A stretch of DNA of 13,252 nucleotides. Source: VFMC01 sp031400715. Its GTDB lineage: Bacteria > Actinomycetota > Acidimicrobiia > Acidimicrobiales > Ilumatobacteraceae. The notes beneath the pieces were generated by a model, which was not told the DNA's origin, made no database searches, and was given only the letters and a program-made list of their open reading frames with translations. The stretch is taken from assembly GCA_031400715.1 (NCBI GenBank), contig JANNQK010000062.1, positions 1 through 13,252 on the forward strand, written 5' to 3'. Position 1 is the first letter of the stretch. The number at the start of each line of letters is the position of its first letter. Below, piece by piece: positions 1 through 6,482 of the stretch. The position numbers and the translations under genes are program-made.

Positions 1-418
1 CCTCGTCGTAGCGCTCCCAGGTGGTGAGGCCCGCGGCCGCGTCGTCTCCGACGACGGTGTAGAGGTCGGAGTCGGGGTACTGCTCGGCCAGCGCGGCGAG
101 CGTGTCGGCGGTGTAGCTGGCACCGCCGCGACGGATCTCCACGTCACCTGCCTCGATCCCGTCCACGTCGGCCACCGCCGCTTGGACCATCGCCATCCGG
201 TCGTTGGCCGGGGTGATCGCCCGCGAACCCTGCTTCTGCCACGGCACGTTGGCCACCATCAACACCACCAGGTCGAGCTGCAGGGCGTGCCGCACGTTCA
301 CCGCGGTGACCAGATGGCCCACGTGCGGAGGATCGAACGTGCCACCGAAGAGGCCGATCTTGCGGCGCTCGCGGCCTGGGATCTCTGGAAACGGCCGCGG
401 GGCACCCTGGGACGACAC
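1..418 (-). CDS. nadD: Nicotinate-nucleotide adenylyltransferase, 3' end outside window
   Basis: The enzyme adenylates nicotinate mononucleotide with ATP to give deamido-NAD in cytoplasmic NAD synthesis. About 139 codons are visible; the C-terminal part lies beyond base 1. After a short N-terminal extension of about 19 residues the nucleotidyltransferase signature GGTFDPPHVGH is clear (residues about 25-35), including the HxGH nucleotide-binding motif. Further family signatures are PWQKQG, ITPANDRMAMV, SYTADTL, and VVGDDAAAGLTTWERYDE near the edge. The GTG at 418 is chosen because a TANNNT hexamer (TACACT, 432 down to 427) sits just upstream; a GTG at 439 is also in frame, and an in-frame stop precedes it. 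The gene is divergent from the sigma factor gene. The family call is firm; the exact start is not. Confidence 0.93.
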   Translation of the reverse strand, partial: MSSQGAPRPFPEIPGRERRKIGLFGGTFDPPHVGHLVTAVNVRHALQLDLVVLMVANVPWQKQGSRAITPANDRMAMVQAAVADVDGIEAGDVEIRRGGASYTADTLAALAEQYPDSDLYTVVGDDAAAGLTTWERYDE

Positions 419-426
419 GGATGTCC

Positions 427-432
427 AGTGTA
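427..432 (-). promoter_or_regulatory. Candidate -10 hexamer for nadD
   Basis: TACACT on the minus strand fits the actinobacterial TANNNT -10 pattern. Its last T lies 9 bases before the GTG start at 418, so transcription would begin within about 2 bases of the start codon, nearly leaderless. No convincing -35 is visible. Inference from position and pattern only. Confidence 0.3.
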
Positions 433-502
433 GGTGCACCTGACCATTCGTCGTGGGGCATCAACTTCCATGCAAGAAACGACCAAGCAGGGACATTCCG
501 CT

Positions 503-531
503 GGGACAGGCGTTGACAGATGTAGTACTGT
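503..531 (+). promoter_or_regulatory. Candidate promoter of the sigma gene
   Basis: GGGACA (503-508) and TACTGT (526-531) are separated by 17 bases and match the -35/-10 layout of a housekeeping promoter, with the -10 fitting TANNNT. A perfect TTGACA at 513-518 overlaps the spacer but has no good -10 at the right distance (bases 536-541 are TGTCCC). Predicted start of transcription is near 538. Pattern only. Confidence 0.3.
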
Positions 532-719
532 TCTTTGTCCCCCCGTATCAGCCCCGCGCCACTCCCCCTACCACGGCACGGGTCCCCATCGCCCGGCTCC
601 GCCGGATCTCCTGTCAGTTCCGGTTGCACCTGCGTGTCCGCCCAGCCCCGAGGCTGTGCCATTTGACACGTGGTCCATCCGGAATCGGACACCGAACGTA
701 GTAGTTGAAGAGAGACGCC

Positions 720-1547
720 ATGAATGACTCAATCGGACTGTACCTGAACGATATCGGCAAGGTTTCCTTGCTCAACGCTGAAGAAGAGCGTGAATTGTCG
801 CGGGTGATCGAAGCTGGCCGCGACGCGGCCGACCGCCTTGCGAAGGGTGAGAAGGGCGCAGCCCTCAAGGCCCAGGTCGCAGCTGCGGCCTCGGCCAAGG
901 ATCGGTTCATCCGTTCCAACCTTCGCCTCGTGGTGAGCATCGCTCGCCGCTACCCCCTGCCCCAGGGCATGGACCTGCTCGACCTCATCCAGGAGGGCAA
1001 CCTCGGCCTCGAGCACGCAGTCGACAAGTTCGACTGGCGGCGTGGCTTCAAGTTCTCCACCTATGCCACCTTCTGGATCCGGCAGGCCATCGGCCGCGCC
1101 CTCGACCAGAAGGCGAGCCTCATCCGCATCCCCGGCGATCGCTCGGCCAGCCTCCGTGCTGCGCTGCGTCAGGCCTCGGGCGACGGCGAGACGCTCGACA
1201 TCGGCAACGCCGAACTGCACCGCCTCACCACCCCGGTCTCGCTCGACAAGACCATCGGTGACGACGGCGACGCAACCCTCGGCGACCTGATGGCCAACGG
1301 TGACGGCACTCCCGAAGACGCTGTCATGGCCATGGTCGACAGCGATCTGCTCGACGAACTGTTGGGCACCCTCGACAAGCGTGCTCGCTACGCCGTCGAA
1401 GCCCGCTTCGGCCTGATCGACGGCGAGCGCAAGAGCTTCCGCGAAGTCGGCGAGAACCTGGGCGTCACCGCCGAGGCAGCGCGTCGTCTGGTCAGTCGGG
1501 CAGTGGCCGGCCTCCGCGAGGACGCCGTCCGCATCCTCGCCGCCTGA
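720..1547 (+). CDS. Sigma-70 family RNA polymerase sigma factor (RpoD-like, divergent regions 3 and 4)
   Basis: 275 residues. It should bind core RNA polymerase and direct promoter recognition. Region 1.2 lies at about residues 3-33 (DSIGLYLNDIGKVSLL, then an EEERELSRVIEAG helix). Region 2 is at 60-130: RFIRSNLRLVVSIARRY, DLLDLIQEGNLGL, FDWRRGFKFSTYATFWIRQAI. Region 3 is short, with only 33 residues between RIP (136-138) and PVSLD (172-176), against 50 in E. coli RpoD as I recall it. Region 4 is at about 209-268 and ends in an atypical helix (VTAEAARRLVSRAVAGL). The start is ATG 720, served by GAAGAGAG at 707-714; a TTG at 705 lies inside that ribosome site and is rejected. There is no region 1.1, so it is probably an alternative (group 2 type) sigma rather than the main one. 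Membership is firm; regulon and trigger are unknown. No anti-sigma gene is adjacent. Confidence 0.93.
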   Translation: MNDSIGLYLNDIGKVSLLNAEEERELSRVIEAGRDAADRLAKGEKGAALKAQVAAAASAKDRFIRSNLRLVVSIARRYPLPQGMDLLDLIQEGNLGLEHAVDKFDWRRGFKFSTYATFWIRQAIGRALDQKASLIRIPGDRSASLRAALRQASGDGETLDIGNAELHRLTTPVSLDKTIGDDGDATLGDLMANGDGTPEDAVMAMVDSDLLDELLGTLDKRARYAVEARFGLIDGERKSFREVGENLGVTAEAARRLVSRAVAGLREDAVRILAA

Positions 1548-1623
1548 TCCGGAGAGATCGCCGCCCGCGCGCGGTTGATCACCGCTCGAGCATCTGAACG
1601 GGCTCCAACTCAAGTACTGCGTC

Positions 1624-1668
1624 CGACGAGTACGCTCGGCCTCCTTATGAAGGTCGGCGTACTCGTCG
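1624..1668. repeat. 12-bp perfect inverted repeat bracketing the start codon of the glycosyltransferase fusion gene
   Basis: The arms CGACGAGTACGC (1624-1635) and GCGTACTCGTCG (1657-1668) are exact reverse complements, separated by 21 bases that contain the ATG at 1647. Inside the loop CCTT and AAGG (1643-1646, 1650-1653) flank the ATG as well. In mRNA starting upstream of 1624 this would form a strong hairpin with the start codon in its loop; as DNA it could be an operator over the promoter. The right arm is coding (residues 4-8). Confidence 0.6.
1631..1636 (+). promoter_or_regulatory. Candidate -10 hexamer for the operon 1647-9009
   Basis: TACGCT fits TANNNT and lies within the left arm of the inverted repeat. 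Its last T is 11 bases before the ATG at 1647, giving a predicted leader of about 4 bases. No Shine-Dalgarno sequence precedes the ATG; the bases there, CCTCCTT, are the complement of one. A -35 is not evident. An operator role for the repeat would fit this placement. Confidence 0.35.
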
Positions 1669-3167
1669 TCGCGTACAACGCGGAATCCACCCTCGTCGAC
1701 GTCCTCGACCGCATTCAGCCCGACATGCGCCGCGAGCTCGCGGAGGTGCTCGTGCACGACGACCACTCCACCGATGCCACGTTCGGGGTCGCCACCGACT
1801 ACCTGCAGCGAGGCACCGATCTTCCCCTCACCGTGGTTCGGCACCCTCAGAACCTCGGGTACGGCGGCAACCAGAAGGCCGGATACTCCTACGCCGTGAA
1901 CCACGGCTGGGACGTGGTCGTGCTGCTGCACGGCGACGGCCAGTACGCACCCGAAGTGATGCACGAGATGGTCGCGCCGATCGTCGACGGCGATGCTGAT
2001 GCCGTGTTCGGCTCGCGGATGATGACCAAGGGCGGTGCCCGTGAAGGCGGCATGCCGATGTACAAATACATCGGCAACCGCGTGCTCACCACGTCGCAGA
2101 ACGCGATCACCGGTCTGCGACTCAGCGAGTGGCACTCCGGCTACCGGGCCTACCGGGTGAGCGCACTGGCCGAGCTGCCATTCGTCGGCAACAGCGATGG
2201 CTTCGACTTCGACACCGAGATCATCCTCCAACTGCACGGCGCCAAGAAGAAGATCGTCGAAGTGCCGATCCCCACCTACTACGGCGACGAGATCTGCCGC
2301 GTGAACGGCGTCGCGTATGCCCGCGACATCATGATCGACACCGTTCGCCACCGGCTCGGTCGCACCGGCTTCGGCTCCGGCGAAGTCGGCAAGGTCGCCG
2401 AGCCCTACGCCTACAAGCCGTCAGCACACAGCTCGCACGGCCGGGTGCTGCAGTTCATGCAGACCCGGCCACCCATGCGCGTGCTCGACGTGGGATGCGG
2501 CCCCGGCTGGTTGGCCGAAGCCCTCACGGCGCAGGGTCACCTTGTCACCGGCGTCGACGTCGCCGAAGAACCCGGCGTCCGTGGGCGCATGGATCACTTC
2601 GTGCAAGCCGACCTCGAGCTCGGGCTCCCCGACGCGGTGGGTGGCGACTTCGACGTCGTACTGGCAGCCGATGTGGTCGAACACGTTCGCGGGCCGCAGC
2701 ACCTGCTCACCGAGATGGCCGATCGCCTCCGCCCGGGTGGCACGGTGATCGCCAGCGTGCCCAACATCTCGCACTGGTACCCGCGGGGCCGCACCGCGCT
2801 CGGTCTGTTCGACTACGACCAACGCGGCATCCTCGATTCCACGCATCTGCGCTTCTTCACCCGTCGATCGTTCGTCCGCCTCGCCCAACAGGCCGGACTG
2901 CAACCGATCGATCGACGTCACACGGGGTTGCCGTTCGATGCGTTGAAGATGAACACCGACGCAGGAGTCGGCCGTCTGGCGGCGCTGGTCGACCGGGCGC
3001 TGGTGCGCGTCTGGCCGACCATGTTCGCCTATCAGTTCGTGTACGAGCTCGACGTGAACCCGGCCCTCGACCAGCCGCTCCACGAGCCGTTCCACAGCGA
3101 GCACCACGCCGAGCAACACGCCGACCACGCGGACACGCCCGATGTGGCGACCGACAGACCCGGCTGA
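1647..3167 (+). CDS. Family 2 glycosyltransferase fused to a class I SAM-dependent methyltransferase
   Basis: 506 residues, no membrane segment, probably cytoplasmic or at the inner membrane face. Residues 1 to about 240 form a GT-A glycosyltransferase of the dolichol-phosphate-mannose-synthase-like group: MKVGVLVVAYNAESTL at the start, HDDHSTDAT (38-45), HPQNLGYGGNQKAGY (66-80), the DxD-type metal site HGDGQY (95-100), and SGYRAYR (164-170). Residues about 270-470 form a Rossmann methyltransferase: VLDVGCGPGWLAEAL SAM loop (279-293), the acidic GVDV end of beta-2 (302-305), VVEHV (343-347) and LRPGGTVIASVPN (361-373). The tail 479-494 is rich in His (six in 16 residues). The likely role is transfer of a sugar to a polyprenyl phosphate plus methylation of sugar or lipid; the substrate is unknown. 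ATG 1647 is chosen because the GT fold begins there; the frame is open back to TTG 1575. It heads the operon and overlaps the next gene by 26 bases. Confidence 0.88.
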   Translation: MKVGVLVVAYNAESTLVDVLDRIQPDMRRELAEVLVHDDHSTDATFGVATDYLQRGTDLPLTVVRHPQNLGYGGNQKAGYSYAVNHGWDVVVLLHGDGQYAPEVMHEMVAPIVDGDADAVFGSRMMTKGGAREGGMPMYKYIGNRVLTTSQNAITGLRLSEWHSGYRAYRVSALAELPFVGNSDGFDFDTEIILQLHGAKKKIVEVPIPTYYGDEICRVNGVAYARDIMIDTVRHRLGRTGFGSGEVGKVAEPYAYKPSAHSSHGRVLQFMQTRPPMRVLDVGCGPGWLAEALTAQGHLVTGVDVAEEPGVRGRMDHFVQADLELGLPDAVGGDFDVVLAADVVEHVRGPQHLLTEMADRLRPGGTVIASVPNISHWYPRGRTALGLFDYDQRGILDSTHLRFFTRRSFVRLAQQAGLQPIDRRHTGLPFDALKMNTDAGVGRLAALVDRALVRVWPTMFAYQFVYELDVNPALDQPLHEPFHSEHHAEQHADHADTPDVATDRPG

Positions 3168-5073
3168 CTCGACGGCACGCACCGCTCGCCTCGTCACCAT
3201 CGCGGCGACCGTGGTGTTCGCGCTGATCGTGTGCCGGCTCCGCCCCTGGGACATCTTCATCCGCGAGGCCTACAGCAACGACTTCTACGACGAACAGGCA
3301 CGCTCCTTCCTCCGATTCCGCCTGGCGGTGCGCCCGGACGTCCCCGGCCCCGAGGGTTTCCTGATCGACGGCGCGACCTACCTGTACTACGGGCCGTTCC
3401 TCGCCCTCGTCCGGATGCCGTTCGCCCTGTTCGGCGACATGTTCGCCGGGCGCCTCGCCCGGGTCTCGATGATCGCCGGGTTCGCAACTTTCTGCACCGG
3501 ATGCTTCCACCTCGTTCGTCATCTCGGGCCGTCGGCATCGCGGTGGCGGATCGGCGGATTCGTCGCCGTGGCAGCCTGCTCGCCCGTGCTGTTCCTGTCG
3601 GGCTGGGTGAGCGTGTATCACGAGACCGAGCTGTGGGCAGCCGCCTTCGCCATGTGGGCGATCGTCGGCACCATGAGGCTGCTCCACCTCCACACCGTCA
3701 CGACCCGTCAGCTCGCAGCTGCAGCCTTCCCCCTCACCGCCGGCATCCTCACCCGCGCCTCCGTCGGCCTGGGCGTGGCGACCGGGGCCTCGCTCGCCAT
3801 CGCGATTGCGTTCTGGTCGCGTCGATCGTCGGCAAGCGCCGCAGATCGCGACCAGAACGGGGCGTGGCGCGCGGTGGGCACGGTGGTCGGTGCATCGGTT
3901 GCGGGATTCGCGACGCACGCCGCGGTCAACTGGGCCAAGTTCGGCTCGCCCACGAAGCTGCCGGGCCAGCTGCAGCTCCTCAGCTTGAACGACCCTGTGC
4001 GTGCCGCATGGTTCGCCGGCAACAACGACAGCTTCTTTTCGACCAAGTTCCTCAGCACCACGGTCGTCCAGTACCTCCGGCCCGACACGATCCGCTTCGA
4101 ACGCTTGGTGCCATTCGTGCGCTACGGCCCGCTCGCCACCGATCGCAGCTCGTACCCGCTCGAGACGATCACCCCATCGGCATCGCTCACCGCCTCGGCC
4201 ACGCTGCTGCTCGGTGTCGCGATCCTGGGCGTCGTCGTCGCAGTCCGGCGACGCCGATGGACGCTGCTCGCACTCATCGTCGGCGGGGCGATCGCGGCCA
4301 GTCCCACGTTCACCATCGGGTTCATCGGCAACCGCTATCTGGTCGACATGATGCCGTTGCTGCTGATGCCCGCCGCGCTCGCGTTCGCCACCATCGCGAT
4401 GCCGTCGCGCACGTGGTCACGCCTGGCGCGCATCGCCACCGTCGCTCTGGTCGTGTGGGGGGCGTGGTGCAACGTCTCTCTCGCGCTCTGGACCCAGCAG
4501 CTCAAGGAGCCGGGCTTCACCGAGTGGCGATACCGCACCGACGGCTGGATCTTCGGTGACCCGGCACCCGGCCTGGCCGATCTGGTGATCGGCGCCCCCG
4601 TGCCGCGCGATGGCGTGGTGGGGTTGGCGCACGACGACGCCGGCGCGTGCTCCGGCGTGTACATCGCCGAGCAGGGCACCTGGGTCGAGCTCGAGCGAAC
4701 CAACGGGTCGCTCGAACTCAGAGGCGACCTGATCGCTCCCAGCGACCCCGAAGTCGGCATCGGCGTCGTCGCCGGCGACGACTGGCAGATCGGCGCGTCG
4801 GCGGTCGACGGCGGGTTTCAGTTCGGGTTCTTCCCGGGCGGCCCGGACCAGCCGACGCTGGGCGAGGTGATCGACGTGCCGGCCGACGGAGTCGTCCGCG
4901 ACCTGACGGTGGTCGTCGATCCGATCGTCGGCCAACTCTCCGTCGTCGTCGGCGACCAGCTCGCGTTGTTCCGCTTCGGCGCCCCGCCCGGGCAGATGGT
5001 GCCCTTCGCCGGCTTCACCCTCGACGCCGACCCCGGCGATTCCCTCTGCCGCCAGTTGGAAGCCCGTCGCTAG
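3142..5073 (+). CDS. Polytopic membrane protein, GT-C-like glycosyltransferase candidate
   Basis: 643 residues. Hydrophobic segments appear at about 17-32, 84-97, 107-124, 137-156, 163-178, 191-224, 246-262, 350-368, 373-394, 402-420 and 430-449. The first external loop carries SNDFYDEQARSFL (45-57), with Asp47 where GT-C enzymes keep their catalytic acid, and YHETELW (159-165) lies in another loop. GNRYLVDMMPLLLMP (397-411) resembles the late membrane segment of such proteins. GT-C enzymes transfer a sugar from a polyprenyl-phosphate donor on the outer face of the membrane. Residues about 470-643 look soluble and beta-rich, with many short Val/Gly/Asp strands and Cys503 and Cys636; I do not recognise the domain. 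The ATG at 3142 overlaps the preceding gene by 26 bases, so translation is probably coupled. A lipid-linked sugar from the upstream glycosyltransferase as donor is inference. Confidence 0.7.
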   Translation: MWRPTDPADSTARTARLVTIAATVVFALIVCRLRPWDIFIREAYSNDFYDEQARSFLRFRLAVRPDVPGPEGFLIDGATYLYYGPFLALVRMPFALFGDMFAGRLARVSMIAGFATFCTGCFHLVRHLGPSASRWRIGGFVAVAACSPVLFLSGWVSVYHETELWAAAFAMWAIVGTMRLLHLHTVTTRQLAAAAFPLTAGILTRASVGLGVATGASLAIAIAFWSRRSSASAADRDQNGAWRAVGTVVGASVAGFATHAAVNWAKFGSPTKLPGQLQLLSLNDPVRAAWFAGNNDSFFSTKFLSTTVVQYLRPDTIRFERLVPFVRYGPLATDRSSYPLETITPSASLTASATLLLGVAILGVVVAVRRRRWTLLALIVGGAIAASPTFTIGFIGNRYLVDMMPLLLMPAALAFATIAMPSRTWSRLARIATVALVVWGAWCNVSLALWTQQLKEPGFTEWRYRTDGWIFGDPAPGLADLVIGAPVPRDGVVGLAHDDAGACSGVYIAEQGTWVELERTNGSLELRGDLIAPSDPEVGIGVVAGDDWQIGASAVDGGFQFGFFPGGPDQPTLGEVIDVPADGVVRDLTVVVDPIVGQLSVVVGDQLALFRFGAPPGQMVPFAGFTLDADPGDSLCRQLEARR

Positions 5074-5076
5074 CAT
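5071..5076 (+). promoter_or_regulatory. Candidate internal -10 hexamer for the DAHP synthase gene
   Basis: TAGCAT fits TANNNT; its first three bases are the stop codon of the membrane-protein gene. The last T is 8 bases before the GTG at 5084, which would give a leaderless or one-base-leader mRNA. No Shine-Dalgarno sequence stands at a useful distance from this GTG, which supports the idea. No -35 is recognised. Confidence 0.35.
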
Positions 5077-5083
5077 TCCAGCC

Positions 5084-6439
5084 GTGGCAAAGGACTGGAG
5101 TCCCTCGTCGTGGCATTCGCACACGGCCAATCAGCAACCGGAGTGGCCCGACACGGGCGACCTCGATCGGGCGTTGAAGCAGATCTCCAGCTATCCGCCG
5201 CTGATCTTCGCGGGTGAGGCCCGCTCGCTCCAGGCCTCGCTCGGTCAGGTCGCAGCCGGCAATGCGTTCCTCCTGCAAGCCGGCGACTGCGCCGAGAGCT
5301 TCGAGGAGTTCTCCGCAGTCAACATCCGCGAGAAGCTGCGCGTCATCCTGCAGATGGCCGTCGTGCTCACGTACTCGCTCGGCGTGCCCGTGGTGAAGGT
5401 CGGCCGCATCGCAGGCCAGTTCGCCAAGCCGCGCTCGAGCAACTTCGAGATGGTCGGCGACCTCGAGCTCCCCAGCTTCCGCGGCCACATCGTGAACGAC
5501 CCCACGCCCACCGAGGCCGCCCGAGTCCCGAACCCCGAGCGACTCGTGCAGGCCTACCACCAGTCGGCATCCACGCTGAACCTCGTGCGCGCGTTCACCA
5601 AGGGCGGCTTCGCCGACCTCACGCGCGTGCATGCGTGGACGCAGGAGTTCGTCGCCTCCAGCCCCGAAGGGCGTCGTTACGAGAACCTCGCCAACGAGAT
5701 CGACCGGGCCCTGAAGTTCATGCGCGCCTGCGGCGTCGAGGTCGAGAACAACCACAACCTCAGCGAGGTCGACGTCTACACCAGCCACGAAGCACTGCTC
5801 CTCGGTTACGAGGAGTCGCTCACCCGGCAAGACACGCTCACCGGCGGCTGGTACGACTGCTCGGCGCACATGCTGTGGATCGGCGAACGCACCCGTGAGC
5901 TCGACGGTGCCCACGTCGAGTTCCTCCGTGGTGTCGGCAACCCGATCGGTTGCAAGATCGGTGCCAGCACCACACCCGACTTCGTGCTCGAGCTGTGCGA
6001 TCGCCTCAACCCCGCTCGCATCCCCGGCCGGTTGACGCTCATCAGTCGGATGGGTGCCGGCAAGGTGGAGGCCACGCTTCCGCCGATCCTTCGTGCGGTC
6101 CGCGACTCCGGCCATCCGGTGGTGTGGGCGTGCGATCCCATGCACGGCAACACGTTCACGTCGAGCAGCGGTCACAAGACGCGCGACTTCGCCGACATCT
6201 GCTCCGAGATCGACGGCTTCGTCCGGGCACACCACGGTGAGGGCACCTGGCCGGGCGGCATTCACGTCGAACTCACCGGCGACAACGTCACGGAGTGCAT
6301 CGGTGGCGCCGACAAGATCCTCGATTCGGAGTTGGCCGATCGTTACCAAACCGTGTGCGACCCTCGCCTCAACGCCCGCCAGAGCCTCGATCTGGCGTTC
6401 CACGTGGCGGAGTCGCTGCGGTCGTCGGGCTTGGCCTGA
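5084..6439 (+). CDS. aroG: Class II 3-deoxy-D-arabino-heptulosonate 7-phosphate (DAHP) synthase
   Basis: 451 residues, full length. It condenses phosphoenolpyruvate and erythrose 4-phosphate, the first step of the shikimate pathway, in the cytoplasm. Class II signatures are complete: LLQAGDCAESF (63-73), VGRIAGQFAKPRSSNFE (106-122), WIGERTRELDGAHVEFLRGV (265-284), GRLTLISRMGAGKV (315-328), DPMHGNT (351-357), GGIHVELTGDNVTEC (391-405) and CDPRLN (425-430). The metal ligands known for this class map to Cys69, His354, Glu396 and Asp426. The N-terminus (WSPSSWHSH, QQPEWPD) follows the plant/proteobacterial pattern rather than the longer M. tuberculosis start as I recall it. Start GTG 5084 lies 10 bases after the upstream stop. 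No dedicated terminator or attenuator is evident. Confidence 0.97.
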   Translation: MAKDWSPSSWHSHTANQQPEWPDTGDLDRALKQISSYPPLIFAGEARSLQASLGQVAAGNAFLLQAGDCAESFEEFSAVNIREKLRVILQMAVVLTYSLGVPVVKVGRIAGQFAKPRSSNFEMVGDLELPSFRGHIVNDPTPTEAARVPNPERLVQAYHQSASTLNLVRAFTKGGFADLTRVHAWTQEFVASSPEGRRYENLANEIDRALKFMRACGVEVENNHNLSEVDVYTSHEALLLGYEESLTRQDTLTGGWYDCSAHMLWIGERTRELDGAHVEFLRGVGNPIGCKIGASTTPDFVLELCDRLNPARIPGRLTLISRMGAGKVEATLPPILRAVRDSGHPVVWACDPMHGNTFTSSSGHKTRDFADICSEIDGFVRAHHGEGTWPGGIHVELTGDNVTECIGGADKILDSELADRYQTVCDPRLNARQSLDLAFHVAESLRSSGLA

Positions 6440-6482
6440 TCCGCGACTCGCACGAGCGAGAGCACGAGAAGGGACGATCACG

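Larger units (their letters stand above)
419..719. other. Divergent intergenic region nadD / sigma gene
   Basis: This 301-base gap has no credible gene; the open frames in it are short and resemble no family I know. It holds the nadD promoter candidate, a rightward promoter candidate around 503-531, and a GC-rich hairpin at 593-605 (CCGGC, loop TCC, GCCGG). A second TTGACA (663-668) has no matching -10. The stretch 541-660 is rich in C and T. If the rightward promoter is real, the sigma mRNA has a leader of about 180 bases containing that hairpin. Confidence 0.5.

Noticed and set aside
513..531. Possible BlaI/CopY-type operator (GACAGATGTAGTACTGT region)
   Set aside because: Only one half resembles the ACA-N2-TGT core and the symmetry is poor (4-bp arms). 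No regulator of that family or target gene is nearby.
144..692. A 182-codon minus-strand frame across the divergent gap
   Set aside because: It overlaps nadD in a different frame and contains no recognisable domain; nadD reads in the frame with GGTFDPPHVGH.
1561..1574. Hairpin terminator after the sigma gene
   Set aside because: The only symmetry is a short GC palindrome (CCGCGCGCGG) without a loop of useful size or a T tract; not enough to call.
729..2351. A 540-codon open frame on the minus strand opposite the sigma and glycosyltransferase genes
   Set aside because: It crosses two well-recognised genes and their gap, resembles no family, and long antisense frames are expected in such GC-rich DNA.
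6447..6460. Small hairpin between aroG and the serine hydrolase gene as a terminator
   Set aside because: A 5-bp stem without a T tract, inside a same-strand operon and close to a good ribosome site; more likely incidental or a minor processing signal.
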